A stretch of 64,000 nucleotides of DNA, taken from the NCBI RefSeq assembly GCF_030440425.1, contig NZ_CP098023.1, positions 1,849,501-1,913,500 on the forward strand, written 5' to 3'. Under the pieces are notes generated by a model. The model saw only the letters and a program-made list of their open reading frames with translations, was not told where the DNA came from and did no database searches. Of the stretch, positions 28,738 to 38,205 are shown piece after piece. A program made the translations under genes and the position numbers. How positions within the stretch are numbered: position 1 is the first letter of the stretch; every line of letters begins with the position of its first letter. The stretch comes from Microbulbifer sp. MI-G (GTDB lineage: Bacteria > Pseudomonadota > Gammaproteobacteria > Pseudomonadales > Cellvibrionaceae).

Positions 28738-29494
28738 TTGCCCTTTCGATGTCATTATCCCCGCCCGTTTCGCCGCCAGTCGATTACCGGGCAAGCCCCT
28801 GGCGGATATTGCTGGCAAACCCATGGTGCAGCACGTCTATGAACGAGCGCGGGAAAGCAGCGCCGAAAGGGTGATTGTCGCCACTGATGATATGCGCGTA
28901 GCCGAAGTCGTGCGGGCATTTGGTGGGGCGGTGTGTATGACCTCGGCGGATCATGCCTCCGGCACTGATCGCCTGCAGGAAGTGGCAATGAATCTGGGGC
29001 TTGCCGACGACCGTATACTGGTGAATGTGCAAGGGGATGAGCCTCTGATCCCGGCCCCGGTTATCAACCAGGTTGCACAAAATCTCGCGGCAAACGCCCG
29101 TGTCGGTGTGGCCACCCTGGCGGAGCCTATTCAGACCCTGGATGACTTTCGCAATCCGAATATTGTAAAAGTCGTCGCTGCCAAATCGGGGATGGCGCGC
29201 TATTTTTCCCGCGCACCCATACCCTGGCCGAGGGATGCCTTTAGCCTGGAAGCCACGGAACTGCCCGCTGGTCTGGAACCCCGCCGTCATATTGGCATCT
29301 ATGCCTATCGGGTGGCGCTGCTGACAAGCTTTGTATCCTGGCCCGTGGCCCCGCTTGAGCGGTTCGAAGCTCTGGAACAGCTGCGTTTTTTGTACCACGA
29401 TGAACATATCCATGTAGCCGATGCCTGTGCGGCAGTGCCTGGTGGTATAGATACGGAGTGGGATCTTCAGCGCGTGCGAGCGTTTTTCGGCTAA
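28724..29494 (+). CDS. kdsB: 3-deoxy-manno-octulosonate cytidylyltransferase
   Basis: Activates Kdo as CMP-Kdo for lipopolysaccharide inner core, 256 aa. Motifs: [31 protein letters not shown], and [14 protein letters not shown]. Two adjacent ATG codons (28724, 28727) are possible starts, both inside the end of lpxK, so translation is coupled. Followed after 12 bases by murB. Confidence 0.97.
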   Translation: MMKNNCPFDVIIPARFAASRLPGKPLADIAGKPMVQHVYERARESSAERVIVATDDMRVAEVVRAFGGAVCMTSADHASGTDRLQEVAMNLGLADDRILVNVQGDEPLIPAPVINQVAQNLAANARVGVATLAEPIQTLDDFRNPNIVKVVAAKSGMARYFSRAPIPWPRDAFSLEATELPAGLEPRRHIGIYAYRVALLTSFVSWPVAPLERFEALEQLRFLYHDEHIHVADACAAVPGGIDTEWDLQRVRAFFG

Positions 29495-29506
29495 AGCTGT
29501 TTTCCG

Positions 29507-30523
29507 ATGATAGAATCCGATATCGATTTACAACCCCACAATACCCTGGCAATTTCTGCTCAGAGTGCCCATTTTGCGCGGGTGCAAACCCTGGATCAGT
29601 TGCGGGAAGCTCTGACCTTTGCGCGGCAGCGGCGCCTTCCTATTTTACCCTTGGGTGGCGGCAGCAATATCGTCTTGACCGGGGATTTTCCCGGCCTGGC
29701 TATCCAGTTGGATCTTCGGGGTCTTTCAGTCAAGTCTGGCGACTTTGGCCACACTGTCTGTGCCGCTGCCGGAGAGAATTGGCATCAATTGGTGATGACG
29801 ACGGTAGAGAAGGGATTGGGCGGGCTGGAAAATCTTGCCTTGATCCCGGGTAAAGTGGGTGCAGCGCCAATTCAAAATATCGGTGCCTATGGAATCGAGT
29901 TGCGCGATCGTTTTAGCAGCCTGCAGGCAATGGAAATTGCCAGCGGGGAAATACATAGATTCGATACTGGAGACTGTGCCTTTGCCTACCGCGATAGCGT
30001 ATTCAAGGGTTCACTGCGAGACCAGTACATCATCACCCAGGTGAGTCTGGCGCTTCCCGGCGCATGGGAGCCCTGTATCGGCTATCCCGCACTACATGGG
30101 TATCTGCGAAAGTGCAATTGGGAGAGTGGCGCGCTGACGCCGGCTGTAGTGGCACAGGCAGTGACGGATATCCGCAATAGCAAATTGCCGTTGCCGGAGA
30201 TCATTCCCAATGCTGGCAGCTTTTTCAAGAACCCTGTCGTGGAAACCGCGCACTATGAAAGCCTCAAAGCGGCACACCCGGGTTTGGTGGCTTTTGTGGC
30301 GGGGGATCGCTGGAAGTTGGCTGCGGCATGGCTGATTGATCGCGCCGGTTGGCGGGGGGTCCGGCGCAATGCTGTGGGGGTTCACGATTCACAGGCTCTG
30401 GTGCTGGTCAACCCCGGCAGGGGCAGTGGGGAGGAGCTGACGGGGCTGGCCGAGGAGATCGCCGCTGATGTGTATGCCAAATTTGGCGTGTCACTGGAGC
30501 CCGAGCCACGCTATTACCCGTAG
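29507..30523 (+). CDS. murB: UDP-N-acetylenolpyruvoylglucosamine reductase
   Basis: FAD enzyme that reduces UDP-GlcNAc-enolpyruvate to UDP-MurNAc in peptidoglycan synthesis, 338 aa (type I MurB length). FAD motifs LPLGGGSNIVL and LIPGKVGAAPIQNIGAYGIE, catalytic serine in NAGSFFKNPV, and terminal glutamate in SLEPEPRYY. Start ATG 29507. Last gene of the comEC-murB set; the ptpA gene present between kdsB and murB in Pseudomonas is absent. Confidence 0.96.
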   Translation: MIESDIDLQPHNTLAISAQSAHFARVQTLDQLREALTFARQRRLPILPLGGGSNIVLTGDFPGLAIQLDLRGLSVKSGDFGHTVCAAAGENWHQLVMTTVEKGLGGLENLALIPGKVGAAPIQNIGAYGIELRDRFSSLQAMEIASGEIHRFDTGDCAFAYRDSVFKGSLRDQYIITQVSLALPGAWEPCIGYPALHGYLRKCNWESGALTPAVVAQAVTDIRNSKLPLPEIIPNAGSFFKNPVVETAHYESLKAAHPGLVAFVAGDRWKLAAAWLIDRAGWRGVRRNAVGVHDSQALVLVNPGRGSGEELTGLAEEIAADVYAKFGVSLEPEPRYYP

Positions 30524-31104
30524 CGGAGCGCTCCAGTTGAAAGGCAGCCTGCTAACGGCGCCGATCCAGGGTTTTCAACAGCTCTGTTATTCCCATATCG
30601 CTCCCAGTGTTTTATGCAGTTACCGCTCAACACTGGATTTGATAGGAAATTTCAGCGCCTAATTATCTGTATGTCATATAATTCAACAGATATTTGTGAC
30701 GTGGTAGATGCTCCAGTTTCTATAACTGAAAGAAATTGAATGCGGGAAATATATTTCGAATCCTATTATCCATAGAATCTTCGCTATCTGGCTTTTTGCC
30801 GTGCAAATTGTGCGGAATAAAAACCTGTTGATCGCAGGAAAATAACTTGGTACGTTTTTACAGTGTAACGGTTGCCGATAAACGCAGCAGATTTCTTTGC
30901 CGATCAGACTTTTTGGCAGCATTTGAAACGGCAGCTTTGCTTTGCGGTAGCGTTTTTGTCTGGTATGTTGTCGTTGGATTCTCGGGGTGGATCTGTGCGG
31001 GGCAGTTTCCCCGCAATTAAAAAGAAGAAGGCAGTTTTGAGGGCACTGGCGATGGGGATGAATACGCTGCGCAATCACTGCACTTATCCGTAGTTGGGGA
31101 TAGC
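30524..31104. other. Long A+T-rich intergenic region before gacA
   Basis: No convincing gene. Two open frames (30872-31093 plus, 30683-31078 minus) overlap each other and neither resembles a protein family or has a good ribosome site. Likely holds the gacA promoter and possibly regulatory RNA, but nothing specific is recognised. Confidence 0.5.
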
Positions 31105-31758
31105 TTGATCAAAGTCTTGGTTGTAGACGATCACGATCTTGTGCGAATGGGGATTTCGCGCATGTTGAGTGACGTCGAGGGAGTGGAGGTCGTTGGCGAG
31201 GCAAATTGTGGCGAGGAAGCCCTGGAATTTGTGCGCCAGCGTGAAGTCGACGTGATTCTCATGGATGTAAAAATGCCCGGTATGGGCGGGCTCGAAGCGA
31301 CCAGAAAACTGCTGCACCGTTGTCCGCAGGCGAAAGTTGTCGCAGTGAGCGCCCTGGATGACGATTTGTTCCCCAATCGCCTGATGGAGGCGGGTGCCCG
31401 CGGGTATGTCACCAAAGGTGCTGACCTGGCAGAGATGGTGAAGGCAATTCGGACCGTGGTGTCCGGTAAGGTGCATCTCAGTAAAGCCATGGCGACGAAA
31501 ATGGCACTGCGCAATGTCTCCGGTCACGCGGGCAACCGCTCTCCGTTCGAAAAACTTTCCAAGCGTGAACTCCAGACCGCTGATATGATCGTCAATGGGG
31601 CCAAGGTTGCAGAGATTGCTCAGGCGCTCTCTGTCAGCCCCAAAACAGTAAACAGCTACCGTTACCGGATTTTCGAGAAGCTGAATATCAGCAGTGATGT
31701 TGAATTGACCCTGCTTGCAATCAAATACCAGATACTCGATCCCGAGGGGGCCTTTTAA
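31105..31758 (+). CDS. gacA: GacA/UvrY-type response regulator
   Basis: Response regulator of the GacS/GacA (BarA/UvrY) system that activates small Rsm/Csr RNAs, 217 aa. The receiver domain (1-120) has the acidic pair DDHD, phospho-acceptor D in ILMDVKMPGMGGLEATRKLL, and the lysine in YVTKGA. The LuxR-type HTH (about 145-205) has LSKRELQTADMIV and SVSPKTVNSYRYRIFEKL. The start is TTG at 31105 after GGGGATA; gacA in Pseudomonas also starts with TTG. The gene order gacA-uvrC-pgsA is conserved. Confidence 0.93.
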   Translation: MIKVLVVDDHDLVRMGISRMLSDVEGVEVVGEANCGEEALEFVRQREVDVILMDVKMPGMGGLEATRKLLHRCPQAKVVAVSALDDDLFPNRLMEAGARGYVTKGADLAEMVKAIRTVVSGKVHLSKAMATKMALRNVSGHAGNRSPFEKLSKRELQTADMIVNGAKVAEIAQALSVSPKTVNSYRYRIFEKLNISSDVELTLLAIKYQILDPEGAF

Positions 31759-31799
31759 TTTCAGCGGGCAGGTGCCAGCCCAGTAAAACTGACTGCCAG

Positions 31800-33614
31800 A
31801 TGTTTGACAGCAAGCGTTTTCTTTCCTCCGTTACCCGAAAGCCGGGTGTCTACCAGATGTTTGACGCCGACAACCATATTCTCTATGTGGGCAAGGCGAA
31901 AAACCTGCGCAATCGCCTTTCCAGTTATTTTCGCAGTTCCGGTCTCACTGCCAAGACCATGGCATTGGTGCAGCGCATCAACACCATAGAGGTTACGGTT
32001 ACGCGCAGCGAGACGGAAGCGCTGGTGCTGGAGCAAAGCCTGATCAAGTCGCAGCACCCACCATACAATGTCATGCTGAAAGATGACAAAGGTTATCCTT
32101 ATATCTTTCTTTCAAGTAGCGATGCTTTCCCTCGCATTGGCTTGCATCGCGGTGCCAAAGGCCGGAAGGGGCGTTATTTTGGCCCTTTTCCCAATGCCTC
32201 CTCAGTGCGTGAGAGTCTGAACTTCCTGCAAAAGACCTTTCGTATCCGCTCCTGTGAAGACAGTGTCTTTCACAACCGCTCACGACCTTGTCTGCAATAT
32301 CAAATACAGCGCTGCACGGCGCCCTGTGTGCATTTCATCGGGGAGAAGGAGTACCGTCAGGATGTGCGTCATGCCGAGATGTTCCTCACTGGTAAGAGCG
32401 ACAGTATTATTCGGGAGTTGGCTGATGAAATGGACGGTGCCTCCAGAGCCTTGGCCTTCGAGAAAGCCGCGCGCTTGCGCGACCAGATTTCCGCACTGCG
32501 ACGCCTCCAGGCTGATCAGGTGGCTGAGGGCGACAGCGGTGATGTGGACGTGCTTGGGGTTGCCAGTGAGGCTGGCAGCTGTTGTGTACACGTGCTGTTT
32601 ATTCGCTTGGGGAGAATATTGGGCAGTCGCAGTTTTTTTCCCAGCGAGCGTCTCGGGCTGAGTCATGCAGCGCTGTTATCCGCCTTTGTGTCGCAGTTCT
32701 ATATCGGCAGTCCACGGGAAATCCCCCGCGAAATTCTCGTATCCGAAGCCCTGGAGGATGTGGTGCCGCTGCAAGAGGCCCTGGGCGCACAGGGAGGGCA
32801 CGAGGTTGCTATAGCACACAAATTGCGCGGTAAACGCGCCACCTGGGTGGAGATGGCCGAACAGGCGGCCCGACAGAATTTGAGCAGCCGCACTGCCGCA
32901 CAGCAGAGACTGTTTGACCGTTTTGAGGCACTGCAGGACGTGTTGGATCTGGAGCAGCTTCCGGAGAGGTTGGAGTGCTTCGATATCAGCCATTCATCAG
33001 GTGAAGCGACGGTGGCATCATGTGTTGTATTTGATACCGCTGGCCCGGTCAAATCGGACTACCGCCGGTTCAATATTAAGGGCATCCGGGCCGGAGATGA
33101 TTATGCGGCCATGGGTCAGGCGCTCAAGCGACGCTATACCCGCTTGTCGGGAGGCGAGGGCAAGTTCCCCAATATTCTGTTGATTGATGGCGGAAAGGGC
33201 CAGGTTAACCAAGCGTTAGACGCGCTCAATGCGCTGGGTGTGGTTGGCGTACAGATTATTGGCGTTGCTAAGGGCGCCACGCGCAAAGCGGGCTTTGAGA
33301 CCCTGTATGTGGTTTCCAGTAACAAAGAGCTTGTACTGTCTGCCGACTCGCCCGCTTTGCATTTGATTCAACGGGTTCGCGACGAGGCACATCGATTTGC
33401 CATTGCGGGTCACCGGGCGCGCCGGGACAAAAAGCGGCGGGAGTCACCCCTGGAGGGCATTGCCGGGGTGGGGCCCGCCCGCCGGCGGGCGTTGCTGCGC
33501 CATTTTGGTGGCCTGCAGGAGGTCAAACGGGCCACAGCGGCAGAAATTGCCAGTGTGGAGGGAATCAGCCGCAAACTCGCACAAACTATATACTCGGTAC
33601 TGCATCAGGAATAG
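31800..33614 (+). CDS. uvrC: Excinuclease ABC subunit C
   Basis: Makes the two incisions in UvrABC nucleotide excision repair, 604 aa. GIY-YIG nuclease at the N-terminus (KPGVYQMFDADNHILYVGKA), UvrB-binding UVR motif near residues 205-235 (ALAFEKAARLRDQISAL), RNase H-like C-terminal nuclease starting at LECFDISHSSGE, and tandem HhH at the end (LEGIAGVGPARRRALLRHFG). ATG 31800 lies 41 bases after gacA; the two are likely one transcript, as in other gammaproteobacteria. Confidence 0.97.
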   Translation: MFDSKRFLSSVTRKPGVYQMFDADNHILYVGKAKNLRNRLSSYFRSSGLTAKTMALVQRINTIEVTVTRSETEALVLEQSLIKSQHPPYNVMLKDDKGYPYIFLSSSDAFPRIGLHRGAKGRKGRYFGPFPNASSVRESLNFLQKTFRIRSCEDSVFHNRSRPCLQYQIQRCTAPCVHFIGEKEYRQDVRHAEMFLTGKSDSIIRELADEMDGASRALAFEKAARLRDQISALRRLQADQVAEGDSGDVDVLGVASEAGSCCVHVLFIRLGRILGSRSFFPSERLGLSHAALLSAFVSQFYIGSPREIPREILVSEALEDVVPLQEALGAQGGHEVAIAHKLRGKRATWVEMAEQAARQNLSSRTAAQQRLFDRFEALQDVLDLEQLPERLECFDISHSSGEATVASCVVFDTAGPVKSDYRRFNIKGIRAGDDYAAMGQALKRRYTRLSGGEGKFPNILLIDGGKGQVNQALDALNALGVVGVQIIGVAKGATRKAGFETLYVVSSNKELVLSADSPALHLIQRVRDEAHRFAIAGHRARRDKKRRESPLEGIAGVGPARRRALLRHFGGLQEVKRATAAEIASVEGISRKLAQTIYSVLHQE

Positions 33615-33718
33615 TCGGGCGATAAAACTGAAGAACTATTGCCCGGCTATTTCATCGGGCGTTTCATTTTGTGCAACGACTTGTTAACGTACGTTCCCCC
33701 ACAAGAACAGAGAAAAAT

Positions 33719-34285
33719 ATGACACTTGCCAACCAGCTGACATTGCTTCGTGTCGGTTTGATACCTGTCTTGGTGGTGGTTTTCTACCTGCCGTATCAGT
33801 GGAGCTATGTGGCATCGGCAGTGATTTTTGCCGCTGCCGCCGCAACCGACTGGCTCGATGGTTACCTGGCAAGAAAACTGAATCAGAGTACGGCATTTGG
33901 CGCCTTCCTGGATCCCGTCGCAGACAAACTGATGGTGGCTACCGCCCTGGTGCTACTTGTGGGCCTGCATAAGAATGCCTGGTTCACTATTGCAGCGGCA
34001 GTGATTATCTGCCGGGAGATTGCGGTGTCTGGACTGCGGGAATGGATGGCGGAATTCGGCCAACGCAGCAGTGTTGCCGTATCCTATGTGGGCAAGGTCA
34101 AGACTACGGCACAGATGGCGGCAATTATTGTGCTGCTTGCCTTCGATGTGCGGGAGTATCCGCTGATGGAAACGCTCGGGTATCTACTACTGTATATTGC
34201 CGCTGCCCTGACCTTGTGGACCATGGTTATGTACCTGCGCGCAGCCTGGCCGGCACTAATGGCAAATCATCACAACCCCTCCTAG
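33719..34285 (+). CDS. pgsA: CDP-diacylglycerol-glycerol-3-phosphate phosphatidyltransferase
   Basis: Makes phosphatidylglycerol phosphate in the inner membrane, 188 aa. It carries the CDP-alcohol phosphotransferase motif D-G-x2-A-R-x8-G-x3-D-x3-D (starts at [10 protein letters not shown], ends in FLDPVADK) and several membrane helices. ATG 33719 ([11 protein letters not shown]) matches family starts; the longer in-frame opening at 33671 does not. Third gene of gacA-uvrC-pgsA. Confidence 0.95.
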   Translation: MTLANQLTLLRVGLIPVLVVVFYLPYQWSYVASAVIFAAAAATDWLDGYLARKLNQSTAFGAFLDPVADKLMVATALVLLVGLHKNAWFTIAAAVIICREIAVSGLREWMAEFGQRSSVAVSYVGKVKTTAQMAAIIVLLAFDVREYPLMETLGYLLLYIAAALTLWTMVMYLRAAWPALMANHHNPS

Positions 34286-34818
34286 TCCACTGTCTGATCA
34301 AGTCACGGTCGTTACCCATTGGCGCCTGTGGCGAAGGCGGTACTGCAGCCGCAATATGCCCGTCGCCGCCCATTGTGATGATTGAACGGGCGTTTCTCAC
34401 CTCATCCTTTTGTTGTCAATCTTCTAGAGTTCACATTGAGCCACGAGTATTTGTGTCGTGATGTTGATTCAGGAGCCAGTTAATCGCTGTTGCGCCCGCC
34501 ATGGAACCCGAGCTTTGCCAGTGAAGGGCAGACTCATTGGGGCTGGACACTGTTTCCCCGGCCTTTGGGCAAACAGGTGGACTGTAAGGGGAGCAATTGA
34601 GCTGTTGACACCGAAAAGGCGAGAGATGGCAGATAGTTAGGGCTTCTCCCAGTCAGGGCTTTGAGGAAAAGCGCTAGTCATGTACTGGCATTGCCACCGA
34701 GTAAGCGGCAGGGCTGGAGAGGTGATCGGGATATCGTTGTTGCAACCGGTAACCCGGAAGCACAACAGAGCGAGACCGGGTTTGGCTTCAGAGGGAGCAG
34801 GTGAAGTAAGAGTGGCAT
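34286..34818. other. Intergenic region after pgsA, no tRNA seen
   Basis: In Pseudomonas, tRNA genes follow pgsA. I looked for T-loop (TTCGANT with paired arms) and cloverleaf patterns here and found none. No protein-like frame either. Confidence 0.5.
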
Positions 34819-35778
34819 ATGGAGTACAGTGCCAAGAGTTTCCTGTCGTTAGTTGTTGTTTTGCTCTCTGCTCTGGGTTCGCTACCCGTTGGAGCGGCCG
34901 GCACGGCAAAAGGTCAGCTTCAGATCGAAGTGGCGAACGACGCGCCTTTCCAGACGGATAGAGATTATACCGGCGGGCTCCATTTAGCCTGGAGGCCCGC
35001 AAATAGCCCGTTTACGCTGCATTTGGGCCAGGACATCTATACTCCGGAAGATCTTACAACGACCACACCAGTCGATGGTGAGCACCCCTATGGCGGTTGG
35101 ACCTATTTGGGAGTCAACTACCTCTACCAGATTTCTTCGAACTGGCGCGCTGATGTAACGCTGGATATTGGCAGCACAGGCCCGAGATCCGGCGCGCGGG
35201 TGATGCAAGAGTGGATACACAGGGCTACCGGGTCCACGTTCCCCAAAGGTTGGCAGTCCCAAGTGCATAATGAATGGGGATTCATGCCTGAGTTAAAGCT
35301 GGACTACAAGCTCCCTCTGTCCGCATTTCAAAAAGGGGGACTGGTATACCGTGTAGTACCTTATCTCCGCTGGAGAAGCGGTAATATTATCAGAGACCAC
35401 GGGGTAGGAGTTCGCTTGATGTTGGGCAGTCAACTGCCGGCTTTCAGCAACGTCGCAACCCAACCCGATGGTGACTTTTATTGGTTTTTTCGGGTTGGTC
35501 TTGAATATACGGCAGTAGCGAGAAATATTCTCCTGGAGGGAAATTCAAAAGTAAGGAACGGGGTAAAGCAATACAGTTATGGCGTAATTCCAGAGAAAGC
35601 GCTTGCAGTGGCTAATTTGGGAGTATTTTGGGGTTTTGATTCTTATGAGGCGGGTGTCAAAATACAGTATAATTCCAAAGCCTATGCATCACAAGGCCAT
35701 ATGAATAGCAGCTTTTTAATTGGCGGCACACCCTCGGGAAACTTTGTGATGTCTGTCATTTTTAAAAAATTTTTTTAA
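34819..35778 (+). CDS. LpxR-like lipid A deacylase family protein (DUF2219)
   Basis: Outer-membrane beta-barrel of the LpxR family, whose characterised member removes the 3'-acyloxyacyl group of lipid A. The protein is 319 aa with a signal peptide (SLVVVLLSALGSLPVGAAG). Family motifs in order: EVANDAPFQTDRDYTGGLHL, GQDIYTPEDL, EHPYGGWTYLG, TGPRSGARVMQEWIH and WQSQVHNEWGF; the TGP-S-Q-H block supplies the active-site region. It ends in Phe (FKKFF), typical of barrels. Enzyme activity is inferred. The gene stands alone; its coding is somewhat A+T-richer towards the 3' end. Confidence 0.85.
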   Translation: MEYSAKSFLSLVVVLLSALGSLPVGAAGTAKGQLQIEVANDAPFQTDRDYTGGLHLAWRPANSPFTLHLGQDIYTPEDLTTTTPVDGEHPYGGWTYLGVNYLYQISSNWRADVTLDIGSTGPRSGARVMQEWIHRATGSTFPKGWQSQVHNEWGFMPELKLDYKLPLSAFQKGGLVYRVVPYLRWRSGNIIRDHGVGVRLMLGSQLPAFSNVATQPDGDFYWFFRVGLEYTAVARNILLEGNSKVRNGVKQYSYGVIPEKALAVANLGVFWGFDSYEAGVKIQYNSKAYASQGHMNSSFLIGGTPSGNFVMSVIFKKFF

Positions 35779-35975
35779 AATCGAGCTACTCACAGCCTGC
35801 TTGAAAGGCACTTTGAAAAGTCGGTGAACCACAGGTCCGGCCGCCGTTTGCCCTGCCAGCGCAAAAAATTGTGAGTAAAGCCTGGGTATCAAAAAATGCT
35901 GTGCTGGCGCAGCCCCTGGGACCCAGCTCGGCTCATGTATTCTTGCCGATCCATTACTGTAGTACTGCTGAACGA

Positions 35976-36359
35976 TTATGGCCAATCCGCACAGGCCTGC
36001 AAATAGACCCAGCGCTTCCTGTACAGTTTGAACAGGGAAATCTCGTGAACCTCACACACTTGGTTACCATCCAGGTACAGCGCTTTAAACTCCGCGGCAG
36101 AGCGCTTCAGCCCTGGCTTAACCCGGATGATCCGCAGATGTGTCCATTGGGTTGTCAGGTCTTCCGGGTGGAGGTTTGGGCGGCTATCGGGGTGCCAGGT
36201 CTTGTGTAAATAGGTCAGATTGCCTGTGGCATAGGCGGTGTAGCGGCTGCGCAACAGAGATACTGCTGTATTTGGGTAGGCTTTGCCGGACAGGTAGAGG
36301 CCGCAGCAGGCTCTCAGATTTTTGCCCGAGCCGCAGGGGCAGGGTGGCACCGTCATCAA
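35976..36359 (-). CDS. YchJ family SEC-C metal-binding protein
   Basis: Small protein of 127 aa with a SEC-C zinc motif at the N-terminus (PPCPCGSGKNLRACCGLYL) and a YchJ-type domain (LLRSRYTAYATGNLTYLHKTW). Role unknown; the metal motif may mediate protein contacts. Start ATG 36359 or the ATG one codon later. It diverges from the TetR regulator of the efflux operon. Confidence 0.9.
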   Translation of the reverse strand: MMTVPPCPCGSGKNLRACCGLYLSGKAYPNTAVSLLRSRYTAYATGNLTYLHKTWHPDSRPNLHPEDLTTQWTHLRIIRVKPGLKRSAAEFKALYLDGNQVCEVHEISLFKLYRKRWVYLQACADWP

Positions 36360-36460
36360 ATACTCCAGATAGGCAGTTGCAGGGCAGTGTCCATTTGGTC
36401 ACAGAGTGCCCTGGCAAATACTGTTTGACCCAGGATGATTGGGTCATAGAGTACCATGGC

Positions 36461-36488
36461 TTGACATTGTCCTGGCTTGAGATAATAT
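36461..36488 (+). promoter_or_regulatory. Sigma-70 promoter of the tetR-RND operon
   Basis: TTGACA (36461-36466), 16-base spacer, TAATAT (36483-36488): a near-consensus promoter directly before the regulator gene. The inverted repeat that follows covers the expected transcription start. Confidence 0.75.
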
Positions 36489-36502
36489 ACCGACCAGTCG
36501 GT
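36489..36502. promoter_or_regulatory. Operator-like inverted repeat for the TetR regulator
   Basis: ACCGAC-CA-GTCGGT is a perfect 6-base inverted repeat touching the -10 element. Its place and symmetry fit autorepression by the TetR protein encoded 28 bases downstream. Confidence 0.7.
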
Positions 36503-36530
36503 TTTTATCTGAAGATCCCCAGGAGGCCAT

Positions 36531-37058
36531 GTGCCGAAAGTCGATAAGGCTACGATAGTGCGTGCGGCAGAAGCGGTGGTGCGGGAGCGGGGCGCGCGCA
36601 AGCTTACCCTGGATGCAGTGGCCGATCACTGCGGCCTCAGCAAGGGGGGGCTCATCCATCACTTTCCTACCAAGCAGTCGCTGATCAAGGCCATGCTGCA
36701 GGCAGCCGTTGACAGGGAGTATGCCAGTACCGAGGCCTTTGTCGCGTCGGGGGCCGATTTGCTGATCGCCCGCCTCAATGCCATTTTTGAACTGATGGAG
36801 GATGATGAGTCCCTGCCGCGATCTCTGATAGCGGCTGTGGCAGAGAATCCGGCACTGCTCGACCCCTTCAAAGCCAAGCAGGCGGCGCTGCGCAGTGAAC
36901 TGACTGAAACCTATCGTGATCCTGAGTTGGCCCAGCTTTTGATCCTGGCGGCCCAGGGGATGTTTCTCGGACGTGTACTGGGGGTTTTGGAGATTGAGGA
37001 CCCAGTGTTCGAGCGCCTGCGCAAACGCCTGCTGATGCTTTCCACCGATCTCGCCTAA
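36531..37058 (+). CDS. TetR/AcrR family transcriptional regulator
   Basis: Repressor of 175 aa that probably controls the downstream RND efflux genes. The HTH is clear: IVRAAEAVVRERGARKLTLDAVADHCGLSKGGLIHHFPTKQSLI (residues about 8-52). The C-terminal ligand domain is short. Start is GTG with AGGAGG at 36521-36526. It is the first gene of a regulator-adaptor-permease set; the adaptor start is 41 bases after the stop. Confidence 0.92.
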   Translation: MPKVDKATIVRAAEAVVRERGARKLTLDAVADHCGLSKGGLIHHFPTKQSLIKAMLQAAVDREYASTEAFVASGADLLIARLNAIFELMEDDESLPRSLIAAVAENPALLDPFKAKQAALRSELTETYRDPELAQLLILAAQGMFLGRVLGVLEIEDPVFERLRKRLLMLSTDLA

Positions 37059-37098
37059 AGCTTTGATTTCCAGTCAACCAAGTTTGTGGATAAGGACT

Positions 37099-38163
37099 AT
37101 GAATTTGTCGATACATTGTCGTTGCTCTCTGTTCTTACTGATGGCAGCTGTTGTTCTTTTTGCAGGATGTTCCGGCTCGGAAGCAGATGAGCAACAGATG
37201 AAGCACCTGTTGCCGGTCAAGGTGGCCACTGTCACCAGTGGTGCAGAATCTACGGATCGCCAGTTTGCCGGGCGGGTGAAAGCGGTACAGAGTGTGGATC
37301 TCTCATTCCAGGTGGGCGGCAAGCTGGACCGGCTAAATTTTCTCGAGGGAGAAATCCTTCCCAAGGGTACTCTGATTGCGGAGTTGGACGATCGGGATTA
37401 CCGCCGCAGGGTCAAAGAGGCCCGTGTCAATCTAGAGCTACTGGAGAAGACCCTGAAACGGCAGCGTTCTCTGGCGGGATCAAAAGTGGTATCCCAACAA
37501 CAGCTCGACGAAGTCGAGAGTAATTTCAATCTGGCAAAAGTGGCATTGGAAAAGGCTGAACAGGACTTGGCCTATACCAAATTGCGCGTGCCCTTTGATG
37601 CGCTTGCTACCCGTCAGCTTGTGGAAAATTATACCAATGTACAGCCCGGTCAGGCCATTGTTCGGCTGCAAAATATTTCTGAAGTGCGCATACAGATTTC
37701 GGTGCCGGAAAAAATGCTGGCAACTGTCAGCAAGGACCGGATCAGTTCGGTGAATGCAGAATTTGAATTCCTGCCGGAACGGGCGTTTGCCCTTGAATAC
37801 CGGGAGCACCAGGCAGAGGCGGACAGCGTGACCCAGACCTATATCGTTGAACTGGGCATGCCGCGTCCAGAGAATGTGCAAATTCTCCCCGGTATGACGG
37901 CACGGGTGAAGGTGAAGCTGAAAGAGGAGAAGGGCGATTTGTGGATTCCGCTGGCGGCGGTACAGACTGGTGCCGATGGCAATCCCTATGTCTGGCAGAT
38001 CAATGCAGACCAGTCTGTATCCCGGGCTCCCGTCGCCCTCGGGCGCACAGATGGGGAATCGGTACAGGTCGTTGAAGGCCTGTCACCGGCAATGAAACTG
38101 GTGGCCGCTGGCGGTCAACATCTCTACGACGGTGCAAAAGTACGCAATTATGCACAGGATTAA
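37099..38163 (+). CDS. RND efflux periplasmic adaptor lipoprotein
   Basis: Membrane-fusion protein linking the RND pump to an outer-membrane channel, 354 aa. A lipoprotein signal ends in VLFAGC (C24), followed by the lipoyl-like half (SFQVGGKLDRLNFLEGEILP), a coiled-coil hairpin (about 100-165) and beta-barrel domain (VPEKMLATVSKDRIS). ATG 37099 has AAGGA upstream and starts the signal peptide. No outer-membrane TolC-type gene lies nearby, so a shared channel is likely. Confidence 0.93.
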   Translation: MNLSIHCRCSLFLLMAAVVLFAGCSGSEADEQQMKHLLPVKVATVTSGAESTDRQFAGRVKAVQSVDLSFQVGGKLDRLNFLEGEILPKGTLIAELDDRDYRRRVKEARVNLELLEKTLKRQRSLAGSKVVSQQQLDEVESNFNLAKVALEKAEQDLAYTKLRVPFDALATRQLVENYTNVQPGQAIVRLQNISEVRIQISVPEKMLATVSKDRISSVNAEFEFLPERAFALEYREHQAEADSVTQTYIVELGMPRPENVQILPGMTARVKVKLKEEKGDLWIPLAAVQTGADGNPYVWQINADQSVSRAPVALGRTDGESVQVVEGLSPAMKLVAAGGQHLYDGAKVRNYAQD

Positions 38164-38205
38164 AATTCGTTTGATCTGTGGGCCTGGTATGGATGGGGAG
38201 GTATC

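Noticed and set aside
30740..30780. TTCGAATCC resembling a tRNA T-loop
   Set aside because: The flanking bases do not pair into a T-stem and no acceptor stem is present.
34286..34818. tRNA genes expected after pgsA by comparison with Pseudomonas
   Set aside because: No cloverleaf or T-loop pattern could be found.
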